A stretch of 8,576 bases of DNA from DATJQA01 sp038057515 (GTDB taxonomy: Bacteria; Patescibacteriota; Minisyncoccia; UBA6257; 2-01-FULL-56-20): assembly GCA_038057515.1 (NCBI GenBank), contig JBBUDB010000039.1:1-8576 (forward strand), read 5' to 3'. Position 1 is the first letter of the stretch. Each line of letters begins with the position of its first letter. The translations under genes and the position numbers were made by a program. Shown piece by piece: positions 1 to 6,239 of this stretch. The notes under the pieces were generated by a model. That model worked only from the letters and a program-made list of their open reading frames with translations. It had not been told where the DNA came from and did no database searches.

Positions 1-9
1 ACCCTCGGC

Positions 10-18
10 ATTATAACA
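10..18 (-). promoter_or_regulatory. Candidate extended -10 promoter element facing out of the window
   Basis: Just past the stop codon of the Cys-rich gene, the minus strand reads TGTTATAAT, a perfect TATAAT hexamer preceded by TGn (extended -10). No convincing -35 hexamer lies 16-18 bp upstream. If real, it would drive a gene to the left of this window. A TATAAT can occur by chance in AT-rich intergenic DNA, so this is tentative. Confidence 0.3.
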
Positions 19-24
19 GGATTC

Positions 25-1659
25 TCAATACACAATTTCCGGACGGTCGGGAGCGTAGGAAGTTTCAATGGCTTGGCCGCACTTAGCGCAAGAGCGCGCG
101 TAAATCGAGGCGGGGTTTAAGAGTTGCGTCCGGATGTTATCTCTGCACAGAGGACATCGGCGCGGAATCGGGATGGAAAAACGACGATAAAACGCGAGTT
201 CGCTGGGAATGATTTTATAATTACGACTGCAATCTTCACATCGGAGAACTTCTCTCGTAAAGGTGTCCGGCACGTCTTTAATATGGTCAGGAATTTCTGA
301 CGTCGGTTCGCGGTATTGGCGCGGATCTTCTTCGCGCCACACAAAACCATGAGCGCGCGCTTCTTCTTTAGTTAAAAGGGCAACCTCTGGACCGCGTGAT
401 TCATTGTATGCCCAGGGGGAAAGCTCCGCCGGGAAAAGTTCACCATACTCGCCTCGCGATTTCATATCAGCAATAATATCATTCCGAAGGGAAAGGTATT
501 CATCTTTTGAATATGCTTTATTGAGAATGCAATATTCACCGTTCCGTACGCCAACGCATCCGAAAAGATTGCCGGAGCCGTGACAGCCGAAGCAATACTC
601 AATGTCCCGAGCGTGGTAGTTCCAGACGCTGAATTTCACGTTATAAACAGAGAGTCCGCACCATGCCGCTTCGTATACTAATTCCGCATTGAGGCCAAAA
701 CTGCTGTAATCATACGCATTCACCGTCTTCGCTACTTCCTGAAACTGACAGTATCGCATGTTCTCGCCGCCATAAACGAGATACGAATTACGTACGTTTT
801 TGCAATCATAAAGATAATCTCCGCTTGAATTAACCGCACGGATGCTACGAAACGCCTTCCGCGGCTGGGTAAGAAAAAATACCTCGGCCTTTTTCTGGAA
901 TGCTACTCGTTTTGCGCGCGAGCCAAGATCTAGATCATTAACGTAACGCTGAAATTCTTCTTTAGCGACCGGCTTGTTAAAAATGTGGTTCTGCTTGTTA
1001 CGCAAGTTGATGCAACCGATGCAATTAGAGCATCCCGTAAGGTCGCGCGAGAAATAAATATCGTAGCAACTCTCACAGTACTGGGATGAGAATACCCGAC
1101 TACTCCTGTCGACCATGGTAACGTCGTGGCAAAGTTCGGTGAAGTGCACGTTTTTAGCGTCGATAGTATCACTTGCGTCATTTACTCCGCGACCATAGGC
1201 GCAATCCTTTGAATTATCGGCACTGAATACCAGGTAACAGTTTTTTAAACTAGCGGCGGCATTACAGTAATCGCTATTTACCATGGTGGTATGTTCCGTA
1301 TTTAGGGCTGGCAGAGGAACTGCCTCGAAGAGCTCCTTCCATTGCTCAAAAAATGGCCGCGCAGGATCATATTCCCGACCATACGATTTCGGATCCCATT
1401 TATCCGACCACCATATATCTTGTCGGTAGATAGCGTGAGGGGAATCGGGATGGTAGAACGTGATGACATTATCCCCCGTGAACGCGCAGGGGCGTTTATA
1501 GAGCATTCGTTGCCCCTGCCACCCTAACCGTCGTATCAATCTGCATCGAGGACAGCGCGTTGGCGGCGGAACCTTAATCTGCTCGTAAAACCCGAAGTCA
1601 TCCGGATCAATGACGAAATCCTTCTTACAATTTTGGCAATTCCTTGTCTCTTGTTTCAT
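25..1659 (-). CDS. Cys-rich protein with duplicated terminal zinc-ribbon modules, function unknown
   Basis: A 544-residue soluble protein with 27 cysteines and no signal peptide or membrane segment. The N-terminal module (about residues 8-78) has C8-x2-C11, C36-x2-C39 and C58. The C-terminal module (474-544) has C474-x2-C477, C502-x2-C505 and C524-x2-C527. All spacings are identical, and both modules share FY, a Pro-rich stretch and RCPxCR; the third CxxC is degenerate (C58/T61) in the first copy. The centre (about 130-395) is rich in Cys, Asn and Tyr, with recurring NCYLV/NSYLVY/CYDIYF-like segments; residues 215-243 and 367-395 align without gaps. I infer two structural zinc ribbons flanking a repetitive, possibly solenoid, core. 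Similar proteins are, from memory, widespread in Parcubacteria, where some carry an unreliable CaiB/BaiF label. I see no CoA-transferase features. The ATG at 1659 starts the first ribbon directly and has no Shine-Dalgarno. It begins 18 bp after the ATPase gene. Sampled stretches are visibly more AT-rich than neighbouring genes. Confidence 0.85.
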   Translation of the reverse strand: MKQETRNCQNCKKDFVIDPDDFGFYEQIKVPPPTRCPRCRLIRRLGWQGQRMLYKRPCAFTGDNVITFYHPDSPHAIYRQDIWWSDKWDPKSYGREYDPARPFFEQWKELFEAVPLPALNTEHTTMVNSDYCNAAASLKNCYLVFSADNSKDCAYGRGVNDASDTIDAKNVHFTELCHDVTMVDRSSRVFSSQYCESCYDIYFSRDLTGCSNCIGCINLRNKQNHIFNKPVAKEEFQRYVNDLDLGSRAKRVAFQKKAEVFFLTQPRKAFRSIRAVNSSGDYLYDCKNVRNSYLVYGGENMRYCQFQEVAKTVNAYDYSSFGLNAELVYEAAWCGLSVYNVKFSVWNYHARDIEYCFGCHGSGNLFGCVGVRNGEYCILNKAYSKDEYLSLRNDIIADMKSRGEYGELFPAELSPWAYNESRGPEVALLTKEEARAHGFVWREEDPRQYREPTSEIPDHIKDVPDTFTREVLRCEDCSRNYKIIPSELAFYRRFSIPIPRRCPLCRDNIRTQLLNPASIYARSCAKCGQAIETSYAPDRPEIVY

Positions 1660-1677
1660 GTCGCTTGTCGCTTACGA

Positions 1678-3147
1678 CTAAATTAGTGGCTCGGGCATCT
1701 GGCCCTCATCCTGTTGCTTCGACTTGCCGGTAATGATGGCTTTCTCGCTCGCGCTCCGGATGATGCCCGCCTCCTCTTCTTTGATGAGTTTCATGGCATC
1801 GTCAGATGGAATGGAATACTGCCGATGCGAGGCCTCGGCAATTTTTTCGGCATACGATGGATGCGCTGGCGGCAAGACCTTCAGAGTCTCGGCCGAAAAC
1901 GGGTCATAGGACTCACCGTCGATCATGAGCTTGATGTAAAACTCGCGCGTACCGAGATTGATCATGTCTTTTGCCTTGAAGATGGGCACCATCTCCGACT
2001 CAAGCCGTTCCGCGTCGTCTCCGCCGACGCGGAAAATGACGATCGTGCCCACGTTCCCCAGAACCGCCGAACGGACGGTTGGGATGAGTTGGCTTGAATA
2101 TTGGTGCGCGAGCGTGAGGCAAACGCCGTATTTTCGCGCCTCGGCCATAAGATGCTGGAACGTCTCGGTAACGATATTCTGAAACTCGTCGACGTAGAGA
2201 TAAAAATCTTTTCTTTCTCGTTGGGGCATATGAGCCCGAGCCATACCGGCCTGCTTAATCTTCGTGATGAACATGGAGCCAAAAAAACTCGAATTCTCCT
2301 CGCCGATCTTTCCCTTCGAAAGATTGATAAGCACGATCTTTTGCTTATTCATCATTTCTTCGAAATCAATTTTGTTCTCTTTCTGACCGAAGATGTTGCG
2401 GAGCATCGGATCGGAAAGGAACTGGCCAAGCTTATTGACAAGCGGAATGATGGCGGTGGTGTCGAACTTTTCTGACCAATCGGCGAACTCGATCGCCCAG
2501 AAGCGCTTCACCATGTCGTCCTCGATGTACTCTATGACCTTCTGGCGGTAGGCGCGGTCGGTAAGCATGGAAATCATGCCCCGCATGGTGGCGTGGGGAT
2601 AATCTAGAAGCGCGAGGCAGGTGAAGCGAAAAACGTGTTCCAGGCGGGGCTTCCAGTTGGCGGCGAACTGGCGCTTCATGACCTCGATGAGCCCCTGGGT
2701 AAGCTGGTGCTTGAAACCGGGGTCGATATTCGCCAGCGGATTGAAGGAGGCGGCGTATTTCGGGTCAGAAGGATCAATGATACAGACATCGTTCATGCGT
2801 TCCTCGGGGATGGCCGGCAGAACGTCGTCAATGAGATCGCCGTGCGGATCGATGACGCAAACGCCGTGACCCTGGGCGATGTCCTGCCGGATCATGAGCT
2901 CAAGGAGTTTTGACTTACCGACACCGCTTTTGCCGATAAGGTACATGTGACGGCGGCGATCTTCGCGCTTGATGCCGAAAATATATTTTTTCTCCTCAAG
3001 GGCGGCGACATAGTTCGTGCGCCCGAAAAAGGTCGCCTTCTCGGGGTCGGTTCGGCCATAAACCGGCAAATCCGGCGGCGGCGGTGCCGTGCGGATGAGC
3101 TGGATCCTGGTCGGTGGATTATTCGGAGGGCGTTGTTGTTCGGCCAT
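1678..3147 (-). CDS. VirD4/TraG-like (HerA/FtsK superfamily) translocation ATPase without membrane anchor
   Basis: A 489-residue P-loop ATPase of the type IV coupling-protein kind, expected to hydrolyse ATP to move DNA or nucleoprotein through a membrane complex. The Walker A motif is GKSGVGKS (72-79). VIDPHGDL (98-105) follows, a typical VirD4/HerA-like segment, then FNPL at 135-138. Walker B is YLYVDEF (316-322, D320-E321), and LAHQ (346-349) is the sensor-like motif after it. VFRFTCLALLDYP (172-184) resembles TraG-type proteins. The N-terminus is Pro-rich (residues 7-29) and hydrophilic. Unlike classical VirD4 there are no N-terminal transmembrane helices, so anchoring must come from a partner, most simply the two membrane proteins encoded just upstream. 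The last 35 or so residues are charged and probably flexible. The ATG at 3147 follows the preceding stop by 14 bp and has only a weak AAGAAA-like purine stretch upstream. Family assignment is strong. Whether the system serves conjugation, DNA uptake, secretion or defence cannot be told. Confidence 0.88.
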   Translation of the reverse strand: MAEQQRPPNNPPTRIQLIRTAPPPPDLPVYGRTDPEKATFFGRTNYVAALEEKKYIFGIKREDRRRHMYLIGKSGVGKSKLLELMIRQDIAQGHGVCVIDPHGDLIDDVLPAIPEERMNDVCIIDPSDPKYAASFNPLANIDPGFKHQLTQGLIEVMKRQFAANWKPRLEHVFRFTCLALLDYPHATMRGMISMLTDRAYRQKVIEYIEDDMVKRFWAIEFADWSEKFDTTAIIPLVNKLGQFLSDPMLRNIFGQKENKIDFEEMMNKQKIVLINLSKGKIGEENSSFFGSMFITKIKQAGMARAHMPQRERKDFYLYVDEFQNIVTETFQHLMAEARKYGVCLTLAHQYSSQLIPTVRSAVLGNVGTIVIFRVGGDDAERLESEMVPIFKAKDMINLGTREFYIKLMIDGESYDPFSAETLKVLPPAHPSYAEKIAEASHRQYSIPSDDAMKLIKEEEAGIIRSASEKAIITGKSKQQDEGQMPEPLI

Positions 3148-3161
3148 ATAATATATTTCTT

Positions 3162-3668
3162 TTAAATTGCGCTCATCTCGTTCAAAAAGGCCTCGTAGTC
3201 GCGCATGGCGGCCTGCGCATCTGCCGGCGAGAGACCGAACCCGGGCGTGTGCACCAGGTCATTACGCAATTTATGGGCGCGCCAGAGGCGTTCCAGGGTG
3301 GTGACTTCGTCCGGGCTAAGGCGGGTCATGCGATCGGCCATATGTTCGCCGGGTAGGCCCATCCTCTTCAGAATATCGTCCACAAACGCATCGGCTTCGA
3401 TAATGGCCAGGCGGGTGGACTCGGGCACGCCGGCCTTGAAGCGCTTGACGATCGCTTGCCAGCGCTCCCGAAGTACGGCCACCTGAAGCGAAAGTACTTT
3501 TTTCTGGGGCGCTACATCGCCCGAAAAACTTGGCCGGTATTCAAGAGACTTGACGAAGGCGTAGATGCCAGAGAAAACAAGGATGACGTCGGCCGCGATA
3601 AAGACCACCCTTAAGATGGCAAAGGCGTTGCGGAGCGCCGGATCGGTGATGAGCGTGTCAATGTTCAT
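3162..3668 (-). CDS. Small membrane-anchored protein with a HEPN-like cytoplasmic domain
   Basis: A 168-residue protein with one strong hydrophobic segment at about residues 17-40, a linker, and an apparently all-helical C-terminal domain. That domain holds an acidic helix (AIIEADAFVDDIL, 88-100) and then LRNDLVH, giving R135-N136-x3-H140. This Rx4H pattern with Asn after the Arg is typical of HEPN nuclease and HEPN-related domains, and the following Ser/Ala-rich helix fits the DUF4145-like arrangement. HEPN assignment is inferred from motif and context, not from a search; catalytic activity is unproven. The ATG at 3668 lies 10 bp after the upstream stop and directly precedes the hydrophobic segment. 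An in-frame ATG at 3707 would add 13 mostly polar, basic residues (181 aa) and overlap the upstream gene by 29 bp. Neither start has a Shine-Dalgarno, so the choice is tentative. Its place between a membrane protein and a VirD4-like ATPase suggests a subunit of the same complex. Confidence 0.8.
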   Translation of the reverse strand: MNIDTLITDPALRNAFAILRVVFIAADVILVFSGIYAFVKSLEYRPSFSGDVAPQKKVLSLQVAVLRERWQAIVKRFKAGVPESTRLAIIEADAFVDDILKRMGLPGEHMADRMTRLSPDEVTTLERLWRAHKLRNDLVHTPGFGLSPADAQAAMRDYEAFLNEMSAI

Positions 3669-3678
3669 GTGGTATCGG

Positions 3679-5052
3679 CTATTGATATGATTCGATCTCT
3701 TTTTCATCGCCGAAAATCGCCAAGCCCGCCGGCGGACCCGCCTTCTTACTCGCCACCTGGCGAATGTGCGGCGTCGTCGTCACGTATCTTGTCGGCGGAT
3801 GAAAAATCGTCGCGAAGCATTTCGTGGTAATCTCAAATGGTTGTTTCTTGAAGTTCCAGTCGAAAATCGAGGAGGTGATAACCTTGCCAATGAAGTTTTC
3901 CGGTTGGATATTGCGATGGCGGTAATCGTATATCAAGCGCTGTTTCTTATAGTTGTTGCGCGTGTTTGCAAAAATAAACGGTTTGACATACGGCTTTCCT
4001 GCGGGATAGACCAGGGTTTTCGTGACCGCCCGGAACGAGTTCATGCTTTGGTGCGCGTATTGGTTTAGAGAGCCCATGACGCCGCGCTTCGCGTAGCTTT
4101 CGTAGAATAATTCCCGGGGCGAGAAGTAATTCACGCGGATGATCATCTCGAAAGCGGGTCGGTCGAGATTTTCTTCAACGGCCTTCAGCGTATCCGTCTC
4201 TCCGGGCGTACGCATGAACGACTTGAAAATGGCGTTGTCTTCTTTTGAATCTCCGACCACGACTTCAGTGATGGGCAAGATACCGGTCGAAAAATCCCAG
4301 GAGCGCGAGGCGCGTTTTTTTGCCACCGCCGCCGCGGCGCCTTTCGACTCTTTGAGGGTCCGGACCAGCGGTTGCCACTTTTTCTGCCAACCTATTGCGA
4401 CCGGCGTAGCTAAAAATTGAATAGCGACGATTTCTTCTTTTTTCGCCTTGGCGAAAACCTCAATAAGAGCCGAAATGGGATCGTATTCTTTTTCTTCGTC
4501 GGGCGACTCAAAGTCCTCGAAGGTTTTGATCGGGTACGGGGATTCCTTTGCCAGAGTAATCTCCGAACCCCACATGGTGTAGTTCTGGGCGTTCATCTCC
4601 TTCAACGTGCCGGGAAAACGGGTGACGTAGTCGTCCGCTTCTATAATTTCGATATCGGGGTAGTTTGCGTAAAATGCCGCCTCAACGAGCATCTTGGTTT
4701 TGATGAAGGTGCGAACATAAAAATGAACCTCCCCGCCGAAGCTCACGATCTCAAAAGAAAAAGTACGCGGCGATTCACCATCCCACCACTGCTCCACGAT
4801 ATCTCCTGGAGAGTTCCGCAGGGCGTGTATGGCGGTCAAGACCTGCTCCATGGCTCGCGGACTTTTTAGGGTTTCCCGCGGCAGAAGGAGCTCGAGAAGC
4901 ACCATATTAGTCGACCTTAAATAGTGCTCGTTCCGCCAGAAGCGCCAAATAGAACTCGAGAGCGGCGCCAAAAGGAAAAAAGCCCAAAGCCACCAGGTGA
5001 GGGCAAGAAAGCCGCCGAGTTGTCCGAAGAGAGAATAGAGGGCTTCGCTCAT
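3679..5052 (-). CDS. Membrane protein, probable anchor subunit of a VirD4/HerA-type translocation system
   Basis: A 457-residue protein with an N-terminal hydrophobic segment (about 12-35, Trp/Phe-rich) followed by basic residues, implying a single membrane anchor with a large cytoplasmic body. Residues 98-142 (FSFEIVSFGGEVHFYVRT, then AAFYANYPDIEIIEADDY) resemble, from memory, the N-terminal membrane-side domain found fused to HerA/VirD4-like ATPases in other bacteria. The C-terminus has IFHPPT (416-421), a TTTP segment, and SKKAGPP (435-441); comparable Pro-rich segments sit just before the ATPase domain in fused proteins. Residues 238-250 are Ala/Lys/Arg-rich, likely a flexible linker. I infer the membrane-docking half of a two-chain translocation motor whose ATPase half is encoded two genes downstream. 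No enzymatic motif is visible. The ATG at 5052 has one of the few good ribosome-binding sites in the window. The start lies 16 bp after the regulator's stop. Confidence 0.82.
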   Translation of the reverse strand: MSEALYSLFGQLGGFLALTWWLWAFFLLAPLSSSIWRFWRNEHYLRSTNMVLLELLLPRETLKSPRAMEQVLTAIHALRNSPGDIVEQWWDGESPRTFSFEIVSFGGEVHFYVRTFIKTKMLVEAAFYANYPDIEIIEADDYVTRFPGTLKEMNAQNYTMWGSEITLAKESPYPIKTFEDFESPDEEKEYDPISALIEVFAKAKKEEIVAIQFLATPVAIGWQKKWQPLVRTLKESKGAAAAVAKKRASRSWDFSTGILPITEVVVGDSKEDNAIFKSFMRTPGETDTLKAVEENLDRPAFEMIIRVNYFSPRELFYESYAKRGVMGSLNQYAHQSMNSFRAVTKTLVYPAGKPYVKPFIFANTRNNYKKQRLIYDYRHRNIQPENFIGKVITSSIFDWNFKKQPFEITTKCFATIFHPPTRYVTTTPHIRQVASKKAGPPAGLAIFGDEKEIESYQ

Positions 5053-5056
5053 ACTA

Positions 5057-5062
5057 CCCCCT
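5057..5062 (-). promoter_or_regulatory. Ribosome binding site of the 457-aa membrane protein gene
   Basis: AGGGGG lies 4 nt before the ATG at 5052. It can pair with the anti-Shine-Dalgarno with one G:U wobble. The other starts here show no comparable site, so this one supports the chosen start and independent initiation immediately downstream of the regulator's stop codon. Confidence 0.5.
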
Positions 5063-5068
5063 ATTGTA

Positions 5069-6097
5069 CTACGATTCGCGTACTTTGTAGGTACCGTCGC
5101 CGAGGCGCTTAAAGAAGCTCTTGTTCTGCAAATTAACGAGGATGGTGTTCGGCTTAAAGAAGCGCTCCTTCAGGACGGCGAGCATGATGTCTTTGGGGCG
5201 CAGGGCGCCATTTTTCTTCAAAATGCGCTCGATGACTTCGCGGGCCGTGCCCGGTTCGTAGCCGTGTTCGGCTAGCGCGTAGGTGCCGCGGCCGACGAGA
5301 ACAAAGCGCTCGTCTTTGATGAGCTCGTTGTGTACCGTCGGCGCCGATGCCGGGCGGGCCAGACCCTGCTCGTTGATGAGCTTGGCGATGGCGCGGAAGT
5401 GAAGCGGCTCCCCTTTTTTCTTTAGGGTGAGATAGATGCGGTCGCGCACCGTCTTCGGCTGGATCTCCGCCCACTCGGCGAGACCAACATCGCCGTAGGA
5501 CGAGGTGGTGATCTTCTTGGTGATAGAGAGCCAGCTCGCGGCGTGCATGGCCGGAATGCCGCTTTTCTTGACGAAGGCCTCAAGCTCCTTGCCGTAGTGG
5601 CCGCCGAAGATCTCGTTGCGCTTAGATTTTAATACCGACGCCCACTGCTGAATGAAGGCCGTCGCGGTTTTGAGGTGTTCTTTGTCGAGGTAATAAAACG
5701 AGGCGAAGTGCCGGTCTTCCGGGTAATGGAAGAACGACTTTGACGATTCAAGGAAGAGCGCCAGGTGATTGCGAGTGAGGCCGTCAACGAATTTATTGAG
5801 ATCGGCAAGCAATGCCTCTTCGCGCGCCACGCCGCCGTTTTCCTTGAGGAACTTCCGGGTGCGGGCAACCATTTCCTCGGAGGTCATATCGCTCGCAATT
5901 TTCGTCTTCAAAAGAGCGATGCCGGCGGCTTCGATCTGGCGGACGCGTTCGCGGGTCACGCCGTAACGGGCGCCGAGCGCGGCGAGCGTCTGCCGTTCGC
6001 CGGACTTATCGAGCCCAAAACGACCGGTGAGTATCTCCTTCTGCCGGGGAGTGAGTTCGCTCCAGAGCTCCGTGAAAACCTTGGTTGCTGATGTCAT
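5069..6097 (-). CDS. Transcription regulator: sigma-70 region 4-like HTH plus HARE-HTH-like winged helices
   Basis: A 342-residue soluble protein. Residues about 16-65 match sigma-70 region 4: LTPRQKEIL, then RFGL, then the HTH with GVTRERVRQIE (46-56), the segment that in sigma factors reads the -35 element. Regions 2 and 3 are absent, so it cannot be a complete sigma factor. Residues about 217-276 (VRDRIYLTLKKKG, LHFRAIAKLI, then a beta wing FVLVGRGTYAL) resemble the HARE-HTH domain, a family that includes the Firmicutes RNA polymerase delta subunit. Residues about 284-339 look like a second, more diverged copy ending in a wing (FKRLGDGTYKV). The middle (70-210) is helical and unassigned. 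I infer a DNA-binding, RNA-polymerase-associated regulator. It is the first gene after the strong promoter at 6114-6142 and is followed 16 bp later by the translocation genes, which it might regulate. The ATG at 6097 has no Shine-Dalgarno, consistent with a nearly leaderless transcript. Confidence 0.85.
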   Translation of the reverse strand: MTSATKVFTELWSELTPRQKEILTGRFGLDKSGERQTLAALGARYGVTRERVRQIEAAGIALLKTKIASDMTSEEMVARTRKFLKENGGVAREEALLADLNKFVDGLTRNHLALFLESSKSFFHYPEDRHFASFYYLDKEHLKTATAFIQQWASVLKSKRNEIFGGHYGKELEAFVKKSGIPAMHAASWLSITKKITTSSYGDVGLAEWAEIQPKTVRDRIYLTLKKKGEPLHFRAIAKLINEQGLARPASAPTVHNELIKDERFVLVGRGTYALAEHGYEPGTAREVIERILKKNGALRPKDIMLAVLKERFFKPNTILVNLQNKSFFKRLGDGTYKVRES

Positions 6098-6113
6098 GGT
6101 AGTAATTGAGTCG

Positions 6114-6142
6114 ATTATAACCTACCCCTAGACAATAGTCAA
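6114..6142 (-). promoter_or_regulatory. Near-consensus housekeeping-type promoter of the regulator gene
   Basis: On the minus strand TTGACT (6137-6142, 5 of 6 consensus) is followed by a 17 bp spacer (6120-6136) and a perfect TATAAT (6114-6119). Transcription would be expected to start near 6107, leaving only about 10 nt before the ATG at 6097. The sequence between the -10 box and the start codon is AT-rich and carries no Shine-Dalgarno. It may also drive the four genes downstream, since no terminator is visible after any of them inside the cluster. Confidence 0.75.
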
Positions 6143-6239
6143 GCGGGATGGGTTATGCACAGGGGGGGGACGAGAAATCAGGGAGCAGAGAACCGGAAAA
6201 ACAGATGGCCAGATAGGTTAGAGAATTCTGTTATCTTAA

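Noticed and set aside
1660..1673. Tandem 7 bp repeat gtcgctt-gtcgctt directly before the start of the Cys-rich gene
   Set aside because: Only two units and no link to a known signal; likely chance or slippage.
2635..2913. Plus-strand open frames opposite the ATPase gene and similar ones opposite other genes
   Set aside because: They lie wholly antisense to well-supported genes, show no recognisable domains, and follow from the codon pattern of the GC-rich coding strand.
6200..6232. Possible terminator after secF: AACAGA/TCTGTT stem followed by five T on the minus strand
   Set aside because: The stem has only 6 bp with two G-C pairs and a 21 nt loop, too weak for an intrinsic terminator.
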